From the NCBI GenBank assembly GCA_965247705.1, contig CBDFHV010000082.1, positions 166,832 through 230,831 on the forward strand: a stretch of DNA of 64,000 nt, written 5' to 3'. Below, one piece after another: positions 1 through 7,262 of this stretch (the first letter of the stretch is position 1; each line of letters starts with the position of its first letter). The notes under the pieces were generated by a model that did no database searches, was not told the origin of the DNA, and saw only the letters and a program-made list of their open reading frames with translations. Source of the DNA: CBDFHV01 sp965247705. Its GTDB lineage: Bacteria > Pseudomonadota > Alphaproteobacteria > Rhodospirillales > CAMCUA01. The translations under genes and the position numbers were made by a program.

Positions 1-106
1 CAATCGTCAGGCTCAAGGATACCGATGCGTAAACGCCGGCGGAGATTGATCGGTCTGGCGATCCGGCAATGGCGCTGGTGGCGGACGATTTACGGAGGAT
101 GACGCG

Positions 107-661
107 ATGACCGATACGGCGACCGGCGCCACGACCGTTACGCTCGGCGAGATCGGCGAGTTGTGCCGGGACTACGCATGCGCCCGAGAGGCGCTGGAAG
201 ACACCGCGGCGGAGATACGGAACGAGCAGCGCGCCGCCGTGCGCCGCCGCCTGCGCGGCCTCAAGGCGCGGGTGGCCGAGGTCTCGGCCGCCAGGGACGC
301 CTTGCGCCAGGCTCTCGCGGCGGCGCCGCACCTGTTCGAGCGCCCGCGCACCCGTGCCATCGAAGGGGTCAAGGTTGGCTATCGCAAGATGCCCGGCAGG
401 GTGGAGTACGCCGACGAGGGCACGGTTATCGCCCGCATCCGCGCGCGGCTCTCCGGGCGCGAGGCCGAGCTCGTGCGGATCAAGGAGCGCCTCGACCTCG
501 GCGCGCTCCGGAAGCTCGATGGCCGCGAGCTCGCGGCGATCGGCGCCAGGATCGTCGACGTGGACGACGAAATCGTGATCGCCGCGGCGGCGGACGATCT
601 CGACAAGCTGGTCGATGCCCTCTTGGAGGACGGCATCGAGAACAGGGAGGCAGCGGCGTGA
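107..661 (+). CDS. gam: Mu Gam-like host-nuclease inhibitor
   Basis: A 184-residue protein of the phage Mu Gam family, which binds double-stranded DNA ends and shields them from host exonucleases (family knowledge). The first half is a long charged helix (about residues 25-75). The middle carries the family-like segment with FERPRTRAIEGVKVGYRK and then GTVIARIRARL. The length fits the family (about 170-190). The ATG at 107 is preceded by GGAGG at 94-98. The next gene starts at a GTG overlapping this stop codon. The position in front of small early genes and GemA matches the early operon of Mu-like phages. Confidence 0.8.
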   Translation: MTDTATGATTVTLGEIGELCRDYACAREALEDTAAEIRNEQRAAVRRRLRGLKARVAEVSAARDALRQALAAAPHLFERPRTRAIEGVKVGYRKMPGRVEYADEGTVIARIRARLSGREAELVRIKERLDLGALRKLDGRELAAIGARIVDVDDEIVIAAAADDLDKLVDALLEDGIENREAAA

Positions 662-831
662 GCGAGCGCACTTGCCGCGTGTGCGGGTGCACGGCATGGA
701 GCGCATGCGAAGACCCGCTTTCCTTCGGCGATCCCTGCCATTGGATCGAACCCGACCTTTGCACTGTCCACGTGCGAGAAGCCAGGGAGAAGCCATTCGT
801 GGCGGCGCCCGGCGAGGAGAACTCGTCATGA
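658..831 (+). CDS. small cysteine-rich phage protein
   Basis: A 57-residue product starting at GTG 658, which overlaps the Gam stop codon (GTGA). It begins SERTCRVCGCTAWSAC and has six cysteines: a CxxCxC cluster followed by single Cys residues and a CHW motif, so metal binding (probably zinc) is likely. Similar tiny Cys-rich ORFs are common in early operons of Mu-like phages, but no function is known to me. Its stop overlaps the ATG of the next gene at 828, so translational coupling is expected. The reading frame is also open upstream to 163, but that part is the shadow of gam. Confidence 0.6.
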   Translation: MSERTCRVCGCTAWSACEDPLSFGDPCHWIEPDLCTVHVREAREKPFVAAPGEENSS

Positions 832-1157
832 CTGCGCGCCGGCGCCTGCCCACCCGGCGCCCGACCGTGACCGTTCGCATCGAAGCGGCGGACATCGCCG
901 CCCACGCGACGGTGGGGTTCGACCCCGCCTTGGGCTGCCCGCGCGAGATCTTCCTGCGTCCCACGGGCGGCGCCAAGACCGGCTCGGGTGTCGATTATCT
1001 GCTCGATGACGCCGCCGTGGCGATCTCGCTGGCATTGCAATGCGGCGTGCCCGCGGCGGCACTCGGCAAGGCCATGGGCCGCACGCCCGAGGGCGCACCG
1101 GCCAGCATCGTCGGCGCGACCCTGGACCTGATCGTCGACGAAGGCAGGCCATCGTGA
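828..1157 (+). CDS. stand-alone TSCPD-domain protein
   Basis: A 109-residue protein starting at ATG 828. It matches the TSCPD domain found at the C-terminus of B12-dependent ribonucleotide reductases: a segment GCPREIFLRPTGGAKTGSG, then DDAAVAISLALQCGVPA, then GAPASIVGATLDLI. In NrdJ this domain follows the catalytic barrel; here it stands alone with no catalytic part. Its role in a phage is unknown; a DNA-binding or nucleotide-metabolism accessory is possible (inference). It overlaps its neighbours on both sides, so it belongs to the early operon. Confidence 0.65.
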   Translation: MTARRRLPTRRPTVTVRIEAADIAAHATVGFDPALGCPREIFLRPTGGAKTGSGVDYLLDDAAVAISLALQCGVPAAALGKAMGRTPEGAPASIVGATLDLIVDEGRPS

Positions 1158-1432
1158 CCGACGATCGTCGTATCGGCGATGAGCTCGCCTGGCTGGACGG
1201 TCTGGTCCGCCGTGCCTGGGCACACGCCGAACATCTCAGCGACAACGAGCTCCGCTTCATCGACGGCCTGGCGGGGCGCATCGAGCGCTTTCAGGAGGAT
1301 ACCTTCCTCTCGCCCAAGCAACGGGGCTGGCTCGAGGCCATCGCCCGGCGCCTGGACGAGGCCGGCGTGCCGGCCGACCCGGCCGATCCGGGCGATGCGG
1401 TCGCGCGGCCGGTGGATGAGGCAATGCGATGA
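1154..1432 (+). CDS. hypothetical phage early protein
   Basis: A 92-residue product from GTG 1154, overlapping the previous stop (GTGA) and ending in ATGA with the next gene. The middle has the pattern LSDNELRFIDGLAGRIERF followed by LSPKQRGWLEAIARRL, a short helical LSxKQ arrangement seen in many small phage proteins of unknown function. The C-terminal tail is rich in Pro, Asp and Ala and is probably disordered. No catalytic motif is visible. Confidence 0.5.
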   Translation: MTDDRRIGDELAWLDGLVRRAWAHAEHLSDNELRFIDGLAGRIERFQEDTFLSPKQRGWLEAIARRLDEAGVPADPADPGDAVARPVDEAMR

Positions 1433-1845
1433 CGGCTCGCCTTCACCTCCTGCGCCCCTTCACCGGCTGGGCGAGCGGTGACTCCGTGGCGATTGCCGAG
1501 GAATGGGTCGCATCGATTCCGGAATACGGCGAGTTCGCAACCTGGACCGCACGGTGTCCAACGCGCCTGCGGGAGCTCGCCGCCGGGTCCGTCTACTTCG
1601 TGCGGGCGCGGTATACCGTCTTTCGGATGCCGTTTCTGCGCATCGAGGCGGTCGGACGACGTTTCGCCATTCTCATGACGCCGCGCCTCATCCGTGTCGA
1701 GGCCAAGCGCGTCGGCTTCCTGCGCGGCTGGCGCTACCTGGAGGCCACCGAGGCACCGACGGATCTGGCGCCGCGCAAGGATATCGATGCCGGCGGCATG
1801 CCCCACGGGATGTGGGCCGAACTGAAGGAGGCCGGCCTTGTCTAG
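1429..1845 (+). CDS. DUF1489-like protein in phage early operon
   Basis: A 138-residue protein that resembles DUF1489, a family known to me from alphaproteobacterial chromosomes. Matching landmarks in order: an EL.AGSVYFV segment (DUF1489 has GGSLYWV), an Arg-rich strand ending RIEA, and GWRYLEATEAPTDL (DUF1489 has FQGWRYL..EDAPADL), then a MPHGMWAELKEAGLV ending. The family's function is unknown. The ATG at 1429 overlaps the previous stop codon, and the 3-prime end provides the AAGGAGG ribosome-binding site for the TTG start of gemA. Confidence 0.6.
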   Translation: MTARLHLLRPFTGWASGDSVAIAEEWVASIPEYGEFATWTARCPTRLRELAAGSVYFVRARYTVFRMPFLRIEAVGRRFAILMTPRLIRVEAKRVGFLRGWRYLEATEAPTDLAPRKDIDAGGMPHGMWAELKEAGLV

Positions 1846-2545
1846 CGTCACGGCCGACCCCGCGCGCCGTCCCTTGATCAAGGCGGTCCACGCCCGCGCC
1901 CGCGAGCTCGGTCTCGATATCGGGACCCGGCGTGTGCTCCAGACCCGCGTCACCGGCCACGCCTCGTGCCGCGACATGAGCGCTGCCGCTCTGCGTGCCG
2001 TGCTGGCGGCGATGGACCGGAACCCCGCCGCGAAGACCGAACCCCGCACCGCCGCCCGCGGCGACCGTCTGCCGGAGGGTCCGCACCGGGGCAAGCTGTG
2101 GGCGCTGTGGCTCTCGGGCTGGCATCTGGGCGTGGTTGAGACCCCGAGCGAAGCTGCGCTGGCCCGCTTCATCGAACGTCAGACCGGGCTCGACGCCGCC
2201 AGATGGGCGCAGGATGAACGCGACACGGGCAAGGCCATCGAGGGTCTCAAGGCCTGGCTTTCCCGCGAGGCGGGCGTCGACTGGTCGCCCTATGCCGGTG
2301 TGGATGCCGCCGGCACCCGAGAGCAAATCGACAACCCCCGCGCCCGGGTGCTGGAAGCGCAGTGGCGCATCCTCCACGCTCTCGGCGTCGTCAAGATCGA
2401 CGATCCGGGCGCGCTCGCATCTTACGCCGCCCGCCATGCCGGCATCGCGCGAGCGATCTCCCACACCCACCTCGAGGCCGATGAAGCCAAAGCCCTGATC
2501 GCCCACCTGGGCGAGCGCATCCGCGACGCACGGACGGGCCGATAA
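1838..2545 (+). CDS. gemA: GemA-like regulatory protein (DUF1018)
   Basis: A 235-residue protein of the Mu GemA family. The N-terminal 60 residues carry the family pattern: LIKAVHARARELGLDIGTRR, a TGHASCRDMS turn and an ALRAVLAAMD helix. In Mu, GemA (gp16) modulates host gene expression and DNA supercoiling (established for Mu). The start is TTG at 1838, chosen because AAGGAGG lies seven bases upstream and no ATG fits. It overlaps the previous gene by eight bases. The C-terminal half, after GKLWALWLSGWHLG, is probably the second domain common in longer GemA proteins. Confidence 0.75.
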   Translation: MSSVTADPARRPLIKAVHARARELGLDIGTRRVLQTRVTGHASCRDMSAAALRAVLAAMDRNPAAKTEPRTAARGDRLPEGPHRGKLWALWLSGWHLGVVETPSEAALARFIERQTGLDAARWAQDERDTGKAIEGLKAWLSREAGVDWSPYAGVDAAGTREQIDNPRARVLEAQWRILHALGVVKIDDPGALASYAARHAGIARAISHTHLEADEAKALIAHLGERIRDARTGR

Positions 2546-3297
2546 TGCCCGGCACCCCCCATCTCATCGGCGATGCGGCGCTGTACAGAGGCGATTGCCT
2601 CGATCTTCTGCCTTGCTTGCGCGGCATCGATCACGTCATCACCGACCCGCCCTATGAGGACGTCTTGCACCAGGCCGTGGGGCGCATCGCGCGCACCGAC
2701 GGCCGCAGAACCCCGCAAGGTCCGGACTTCGCCGGCATCGATGCGATCCGCGCCGAGGCCGCCATGCGGGTCGCCGCGGTCTCGCGCGGCTGGGCCATCG
2801 TCTTCACCCTGGCCGAAGGCGTGCGCGCCTGGCGCGATGCGTTGCAGGCGGCCGGCGCGCGCTGGGACACCGTGCTCTGCTGGGTCAAGCCCGATTCGGC
2901 GCCGCGCTTCAACGGACAGGGCGCGGCCCGCGGCTTCGAGTGCATCGCCACCGCGTGGTGCGGCACGGGCCACCGGCGCTGGAACGGCGGCGGCCGGCGC
3001 GGCGTGTTCACGCATCCGACCGCGAAGGGCGGCCACCCTACCGCCAAGCCGGTGGCGCTGATGCAAGAGCTGGTCGCGCTCTATACCCGGCCCGGCGATC
3101 TCGTCTGCGATCCGTTCATGGGCGCGGGCACGACCGGCGTGGCATGCCTCAAGCTCGGGCGGCGCTTTGTCGGCATCGAGATCGACCCCAACTATTATGA
3201 TATGGCCTGCCGCCGCCTAGCGGCGGCCGCGGCCGAGCCGCCCCTGCCGCTTCCCGAGATGCCCGTGCAGGCAGCCCTGGCCCTGGAGCACTCGTGA
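2545..3297 (+). CDS. phage DNA methyltransferase (N6-adenine/N4-cytosine type)
   Basis: A 250-residue site-specific DNA methyltransferase. The catalytic motif IV reads TDPPYED near residue 35, and the SAM-binding motif I reads VCDPFMGAGTTGVACLKLG near residue 190. This order (IV before I) is that of the beta class; DPPY favours N6-adenine methylation. A target-recognition segment lies between them. No cognate nuclease is nearby, so it is a solitary phage methylase, likely protecting phage DNA or acting in regulation (inference). The ATG overlaps the gemA stop (TAATG). Confidence 0.8.
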   Translation: MPGTPHLIGDAALYRGDCLDLLPCLRGIDHVITDPPYEDVLHQAVGRIARTDGRRTPQGPDFAGIDAIRAEAAMRVAAVSRGWAIVFTLAEGVRAWRDALQAAGARWDTVLCWVKPDSAPRFNGQGAARGFECIATAWCGTGHRRWNGGGRRGVFTHPTAKGGHPTAKPVALMQELVALYTRPGDLVCDPFMGAGTTGVACLKLGRRFVGIEIDPNYYDMACRRLAAAAAEPPLPLPEMPVQAALALEHS

Positions 3298-3639
3298 GTG
3301 GCGGTGCCGCTGCCCGGCGTGCTGGCCGAGATCGCGGAGGTTGCCGGCCGCGAGGCGGCGCTCGAGATCCCGCTGGCCCACGGCGGTGAGGACGCCTTCC
3401 ATATCCCGCGCCCCGAGCACCTCGCCCGGGACCGCGCCCATCCCCTGATCGCGCTGGTCGGCCACACCGCCGCCCGGGCCATCGCCCGGCGCTGCGGCGG
3501 CGGGCCGGTCTATATCCCGCGCGCCCGCCGGGCGCTCGTCGCCCACTTGGCCCGGCAGGGCCTCACAACGGCAGAGATCGCCGGCCGCCTCGGGCTGTCG
3601 CGGCGCACCGCGCGCCGCTACCGGCGCGATCGCGGTTGA
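3298..3639 (+). CDS. mor: Mor-like transcription activator
   Basis: A 113-residue protein starting at GTG 3298, directly after the methylase stop. It follows the Mor/C activator pattern of Mu: an N-terminal LPGVLAEIAEVAGREAAL helix, a GG loop, a VGHTAARAI helix, GGGPVYIPRARRA (the IPR strand of Mor dimers), and a C-terminal helix-turn-helix from about residue 88 (LTTAEIAGRLGLSRRTARR). In Mu, Mor activates the middle promoter (established). The lysis and head genes start 59 bp downstream, so the gap 3640-3697 may contain a Mor-dependent promoter. Confidence 0.7.
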   Translation: MAVPLPGVLAEIAEVAGREAALEIPLAHGGEDAFHIPRPEHLARDRAHPLIALVGHTAARAIARRCGGGPVYIPRARRALVAHLARQGLTTAEIAGRLGLSRRTARRYRRDRG

Positions 3640-3697
3640 CGCCACAGCGGACCATGGTCCGCTGCACGGGCGCGGCCGGCTCTGTTCTTATCCACCC

Positions 3698-4129
3698 ATG
3701 CGACGGGCCAGCCTGATCCGCAACCAATCGAGCGTGCACGGCACCATGGGCGTCCTGGCGGCAGGCGAGCTGCGGCTGCACGTCATGGAACCGCCATGGC
3801 GGGATAACCGGCGCAACCGCTCTTGCATCCCGGAAGGCGACTACGAGGTGCTGCCACACCTCTCGCCGCGCTTCCGCCGCTGCCTTCTCGTTGCTGGCGT
3901 CGAGAACCGCAGCCACATCCTGGTGCACGCCGGCAACGTCGGCGGCGACGTCGAGGCGGGCTTTCATACCCACACGCTGGGTTGCCTGCTGCCGGGGCTC
4001 CGGCCCGGCCGCCTCACGGTCAAGGGGCGCGCGCAGCAGGCCGTGCTCGGCAGCCGCACGGCGCTACGCCACCTGATGGGTTGGGTCGCCGGCCGGCCCT
4101 TCGAGCTGGAGATCGTCGGCCATGCTTGA
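3698..4129 (+). CDS. DUF5675 family protein (lysis region)
   Basis: A 143-residue protein with the DUF5675 signature: MEPPWRDNRRNRSCIPEGDY, then SPRFRRC, HILVHAGNVGGD and GCLLPGLRPG. It occupies the position of an endolysin, directly in front of a three-TM holin that it overlaps by eight bases. The family is of unknown function; peptidoglycan-directed activity has only been suggested from its genomic position, so a role in lysis is inference. It has no signal peptide. It is the first gene after Mor. Confidence 0.65.
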   Translation: MRRASLIRNQSSVHGTMGVLAAGELRLHVMEPPWRDNRRNRSCIPEGDYEVLPHLSPRFRRCLLVAGVENRSHILVHAGNVGGDVEAGFHTHTLGCLLPGLRPGRLTVKGRAQQAVLGSRTALRHLMGWVAGRPFELEIVGHA

Positions 4130-4628
4130 TGCGCTGCTTTCGATCCTGACCGGCGGCGCCACCGGCCTGCTCGGCACCGCGGTCAGCTTCTTTTCCAGCT
4201 ACTTCCAGGCCAAGCAGCGCCACGCCCAGGAGATGGAGTTGCGCCGGCTCGATCTGGAGATGGCCCGGGCCGAGGCGGCCTCGGCCGAGCGCGTCGCCGC
4301 CGTCGAGGCCGAATCGGCTCGCGACCAGGCCGCCTGGTCGGCATTGGAAGCTTCCTACAAAGAAGCCGCGCGGCGCTGGTCGCGGGGCGACAGCAAGTGG
4401 TTGGTCTTCGTCGACGTGGTGCGCGGGCTGACCCGGCCTGGACTCACCTTCTTCTTTGTCGGCCTCGTCGGCGCCATCTACTTCACGCTCGGCGGCTCCG
4501 ACATGGAGACCATCGATATCCGCCCCCGCATCATCGACACCGTGCTCTACCTCGCCACCACCTGCGTCTTGTGGTGGTTCGGTGCGCGCCAGATCGCCAA
4601 GCGGGCCGAGCGGGACACGGGACGGTGA
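4122..4628 (+). CDS. putative three-TM holin
   Basis: A 168-residue protein with three hydrophobic segments: about residues 3-28 (Gly-rich, LLGTAVSFFSSYF), 108-124 (LTFFFVGLVGAIYF) and 139-156 (LYLATTCVLWWFG). Between the first two is a highly charged helical stretch of about 70 residues. This layout fits the 3TM holins of phages and gene-transfer agents, which permeabilise the inner membrane for lysis. It lies between the DUF5675 gene and a DUF2730-like gene, overlapping both. Confidence 0.6.
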   Translation: MLDALLSILTGGATGLLGTAVSFFSSYFQAKQRHAQEMELRRLDLEMARAEAASAERVAAVEAESARDQAAWSALEASYKEAARRWSRGDSKWLVFVDVVRGLTRPGLTFFFVGLVGAIYFTLGGSDMETIDIRPRIIDTVLYLATTCVLWWFGARQIAKRAERDTGR

Positions 4629-4969
4629 TCGAGCCCGCGGCGTGGCAGGCGTTCGGCGGGGTCGCGGCGGTGGTGATCCTGCTCGGCGCCCTGATGCTGG
4701 CGCTGCAACGGCTGGGGGTAATTCGCACTGGCGGCCCGGCAACCCAGGCACGCGCTGCCGGCGATGACGGGTCGGCGAGGATCGTGGCCCTCGAGCGCGA
4801 CCTGGCAGGCCTCCGGCTGCACGTCGCCGAGCACTATGTGCGGCGCGACGACTGGGTGCAGATGACGTCCCGCGTGATCGGCATGCTGGAGGATCACTCG
4901 GTCATGCTGGCGCGGCTCGACGAGCGGTTCAGCGCGGCGGAGCGAATCTGGAACGGAGGCGGCAAATGA
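4625..4969 (+). CDS. DUF2730-like membrane/coiled-coil protein
   Basis: A 114-residue product starting at GTG 4625 (GTGA overlap with the holin stop). It has one N-terminal transmembrane helix (about residues 10-29, GGVAAVVILLGALMLALQRL), a linker, then a heptad-like helical region (IVALERDLAGLRLHVAEHY). Mu-like phages encode a DUF2730 protein of this size and architecture between the lysis genes and the gp26 gene. Function unknown; an accessory lysis (spanin-like) role is conceivable but unsupported by a lipobox. Confidence 0.5.
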   Translation: MIEPAAWQAFGGVAAVVILLGALMLALQRLGVIRTGGPATQARAAGDDGSARIVALERDLAGLRLHVAEHYVRRDDWVQMTSRVIGMLEDHSVMLARLDERFSAAERIWNGGGK

Positions 4970-4978
4970 GCAATTCAA

Positions 4979-5311
4979 ATGAGCGATAACGACATTAACC
5001 CGCTGATCGACGAAGCCATGCTGCCCGCGGCGCGCTGGGACATTCTGCGCACGCTCCGAATCGGCGGCCATCTCGGCGCCACCGAGCGGATGATCCGCGA
5101 GGTCCTGGTCGCCGGCTATCTCGGCATCACCCAGCACTGGCTGCGCGATCAACTGACCTATCTGGAGGATCGCAAGCTGGTGGCGATCGAGCGCCACGCG
5201 ATCGATCCCTGGCGCGTCACACTGGCCCGCCACGGCTACGATGTCGCCGATTACCAGGTGCCCTGCGAGGCCGGCATCCGCCGCCCGCCCAGGGCCTTTT
5301 CGGGGGACTGA
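4979..5311 (+). CDS. Mu gp26-like phage protein
   Basis: A 110-residue protein that fits the small Mu gp26-like (VpaChn25_0724-type) family encoded just before the small terminase. It looks like a winged-helix fold: ARWDILRTLRI helix, a TERMIREVLVAGYLGIT helix pair, a QLTYLEDRKLVAI recognition region, then a wing RVTLARHGYDVADY. The ATG at 4979 is used because the ATG at 4966 runs into a stop after seven codons. The stop overlaps the ATG of the next gene. Role unknown; a DNA-binding packaging accessory is possible. Confidence 0.6.
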   Translation: MSDNDINPLIDEAMLPAARWDILRTLRIGGHLGATERMIREVLVAGYLGITQHWLRDQLTYLEDRKLVAIERHAIDPWRVTLARHGYDVADYQVPCEAGIRRPPRAFSGD

Positions 5312-5826
5312 TGCCGCGCCGCGCCAAGGTTCTCAAACTGCCGCGCAAACTGCGCGCCCGGCTCGACGCCCTGCTGATCGAGAACGGCTTCTCCGGCTAC
5401 GAACAACTCGCCGACTGGATCGCCGAACAGGGCCACCCGATCGGCAAATCGACCCTGCACCGGTATGGCGCAGTGCTGGAGAGGCGGATCGAGCAGACCC
5501 GCCTGGCCACGCAGCAGGCGGAAGCCCTGCTTGCTGCCTCGCCCGACGATGACGGCGCGCTGGCCGAGGCGACGCTGCGTCAGGTCCAGGCCGACATGTT
5601 CGATCTCCTGCTCGCCGCCGAACAGGGTGACATGAAGCAAGTCGCCACCGCCGCCCGCGCCCTTGCCGAGGTCGCGCGGGCCTCGATTTCCCTTCGCCGC
5701 GAACGCCGCCAAGTGCTCAAGGAGGCGGCCCAGGCCGCCAACAAGGTTGCGATCAAGGCCGGCCTCTCGACCGACACCGCAAGCGCAATCCGTGCCGCCA
5801 TCGAAGGTGCGGGGGGCGCGCCATGA
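5311..5826 (+). CDS. small terminase subunit, DUF3486 (Mu gp27-like)
   Basis: A 171-residue protein of the DUF3486/Mu gp27 family. The N-terminus has LPRKLRARLDALLIENGFSG followed by a helix-turn-helix (ADWIAEQGHPIGKSTLHRYG); the rest is a helical region ending in a basic RRERRQVLKEAAQAANK segment. Small terminase subunits recognise phage DNA and load the large subunit. It overlaps the large terminase gene by four bases (ATGA), as usual for this pair. Confidence 0.75.
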   Translation: MPRRAKVLKLPRKLRARLDALLIENGFSGYEQLADWIAEQGHPIGKSTLHRYGAVLERRIEQTRLATQQAEALLAASPDDDGALAEATLRQVQADMFDLLLAAEQGDMKQVATAARALAEVARASISLRRERRQVLKEAAQAANKVAIKAGLSTDTASAIRAAIEGAGGAP

Positions 5827-7262
5827 GCCCCACCATGAGACGCACGCTGCTCCCTTATCAGACCCGCTGGGTCGCCGATAAGGCCGGCGTCAAGGTGATC
5901 GAGAAGTCGCGCCGTATCGGGCTGTCCTGGGCCGAGGCCTATGACGCCGTGATGCACGCCGGCGAGGGCGGCGGCAATATCTATTACCAGTCCTACAACA
6001 AGGACATGACGCGCGGATTCATCGATGACTGCGCCGAGTGGGCGCGGACGCTCGATGTCGGCGCGGCAGCGGTGGGCGAGACCCTGATCCGCGACGGCGA
6101 ACGCGACGTGCAGGCGTTCCGTCTCGGGCTCGCCTCGGGCAAGGAGGTGTTGGCGATGACCTCGGCGCCGCGCGCCTTCCGCTCCAAGGGCCGGCCCGGC
6201 GATGTCGCGGTGATCGACGAGGCCGCCTTCGTCGACGATCTCGGCGAAGTGCTCAAGGCCGCGCTTGCCTTCCGTCAATGGGGCGGCCGCGTGCATGTTC
6301 TCTCGACCCACAATGGCGAGGCTTCGCCGTTTGCCGCACTGGTGCGCGATATCCGCGACGGCGTGCGGCCGGGCAGCCTGCATACGGTCACCCTCGGGCA
6401 GGCGCTCGCCGAGGGGCTCTACAGGCGCATCTGTGCAGTGACGGGCCAGGACTGGTCGGCCGCGGGCCGAGGCCGCCTGGGAGGCGGGCAATTGCGGGCC
6501 GAATACGGCATCCACGCCGCCGAGGAGTTGGACTGTATTCCGTCCGCCGGCGCCGGCGCCTGGCTCGCCTGGGAGCTGATCCGCGCCGCCGAGGACGCCG
6601 GCGCAGGCGATCCGGCGGATTATGCGGGCGGGCCGGTCCATATCGGCATCGATATTACGCGCCGCCACGATCTCTGGGTTGCCGCCGCGATCGAGACTGT
6701 CGGCGATGTCCTATGGCTGCGTGAACTGGTGGTCCGCCACAACATCACGTTTGCCGAGCAGGCCGCGATCGTCGCCGCGCTCGATGCGCGCTACCGGCCC
6801 TTGCGCATCGCCGTCGACCAGACCGGCATGGGCGAGGCCGTGGTCGAGCGCTGGCAAGACGCCCACGGCCGACTCCGTGTCGAGGGCGTGTTGATGACCG
6901 CACCCCGTAAGCTCGATGTCGCCACCGCGCTTCGCGAGGCGATGGAAGACCGCCGCTTGCGCATCCCCGCCGACGATGCGCTCAGGCGCGATCTCCACAG
7001 CGTCTGCGCCGCCGCGGGGCCAACCGGCGCCGCTCGCCTTGTCGCCGAGCGCGGCGCGACGGACGGCCATGCCGACCGTTTCTGGGCCTTGGCGCTGGCC
7101 TGCGCCGCCGCGGCCGATGACGCAGGCCCGTTCACCGCACGCACCACCGACGACCACTACTTCGGCCTCGCCGCCTATGGCGGTGGCGGCGGTGACGCCC
7201 ATGCCATCGACCGCCGCCTCAACGTGGTCGCCGGCGGCACCGACTGGAGCGGTTGGTACTGA
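5823..7262 (+). CDS. large terminase subunit (Mu gp28-like)
   Basis: A 479-residue terminase of the Mu gp28 type, the ATPase/nuclease that packages DNA into the head. The N-terminal ATPase has LLPYQTRWVADKAGVKVIEK and SRRIGLSWAEAY (deviant Walker A) and a Walker B-like VAVIDEAAFVDD near residue 130, followed by HVLSTHNGE (coupling motif). The C-terminal RNase H-like nuclease begins GGPVHIGIDITRRHDLW near residue 273 and has AVDQTGMGEAVVERW. The length is normal and the frame intact. It ends in TGATG with the portal gene. Confidence 0.85.
   Translation: MSPTMRRTLLPYQTRWVADKAGVKVIEKSRRIGLSWAEAYDAVMHAGEGGGNIYYQSYNKDMTRGFIDDCAEWARTLDVGAAAVGETLIRDGERDVQAFRLGLASGKEVLAMTSAPRAFRSKGRPGDVAVIDEAAFVDDLGEVLKAALAFRQWGGRVHVLSTHNGEASPFAALVRDIRDGVRPGSLHTVTLGQALAEGLYRRICAVTGQDWSAAGRGRLGGGQLRAEYGIHAAEELDCIPSAGAGAWLAWELIRAAEDAGAGDPADYAGGPVHIGIDITRRHDLWVAAAIETVGDVLWLRELVVRHNITFAEQAAIVAALDARYRPLRIAVDQTGMGEAVVERWQDAHGRLRVEGVLMTAPRKLDVATALREAMEDRRLRIPADDALRRDLHSVCAAAGPTGAARLVAERGATDGHADRFWALALACAAAADDAGPFTARTTDDHYFGLAAYGGGGGDAHAIDRRLNVVAGGTDWSGWY

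Noticed and set aside
1..102. Short ORF starting at 25 upstream of gam
   Set aside because: Only 25 residues, very Arg-rich, no ribosome-binding site and no known counterpart.
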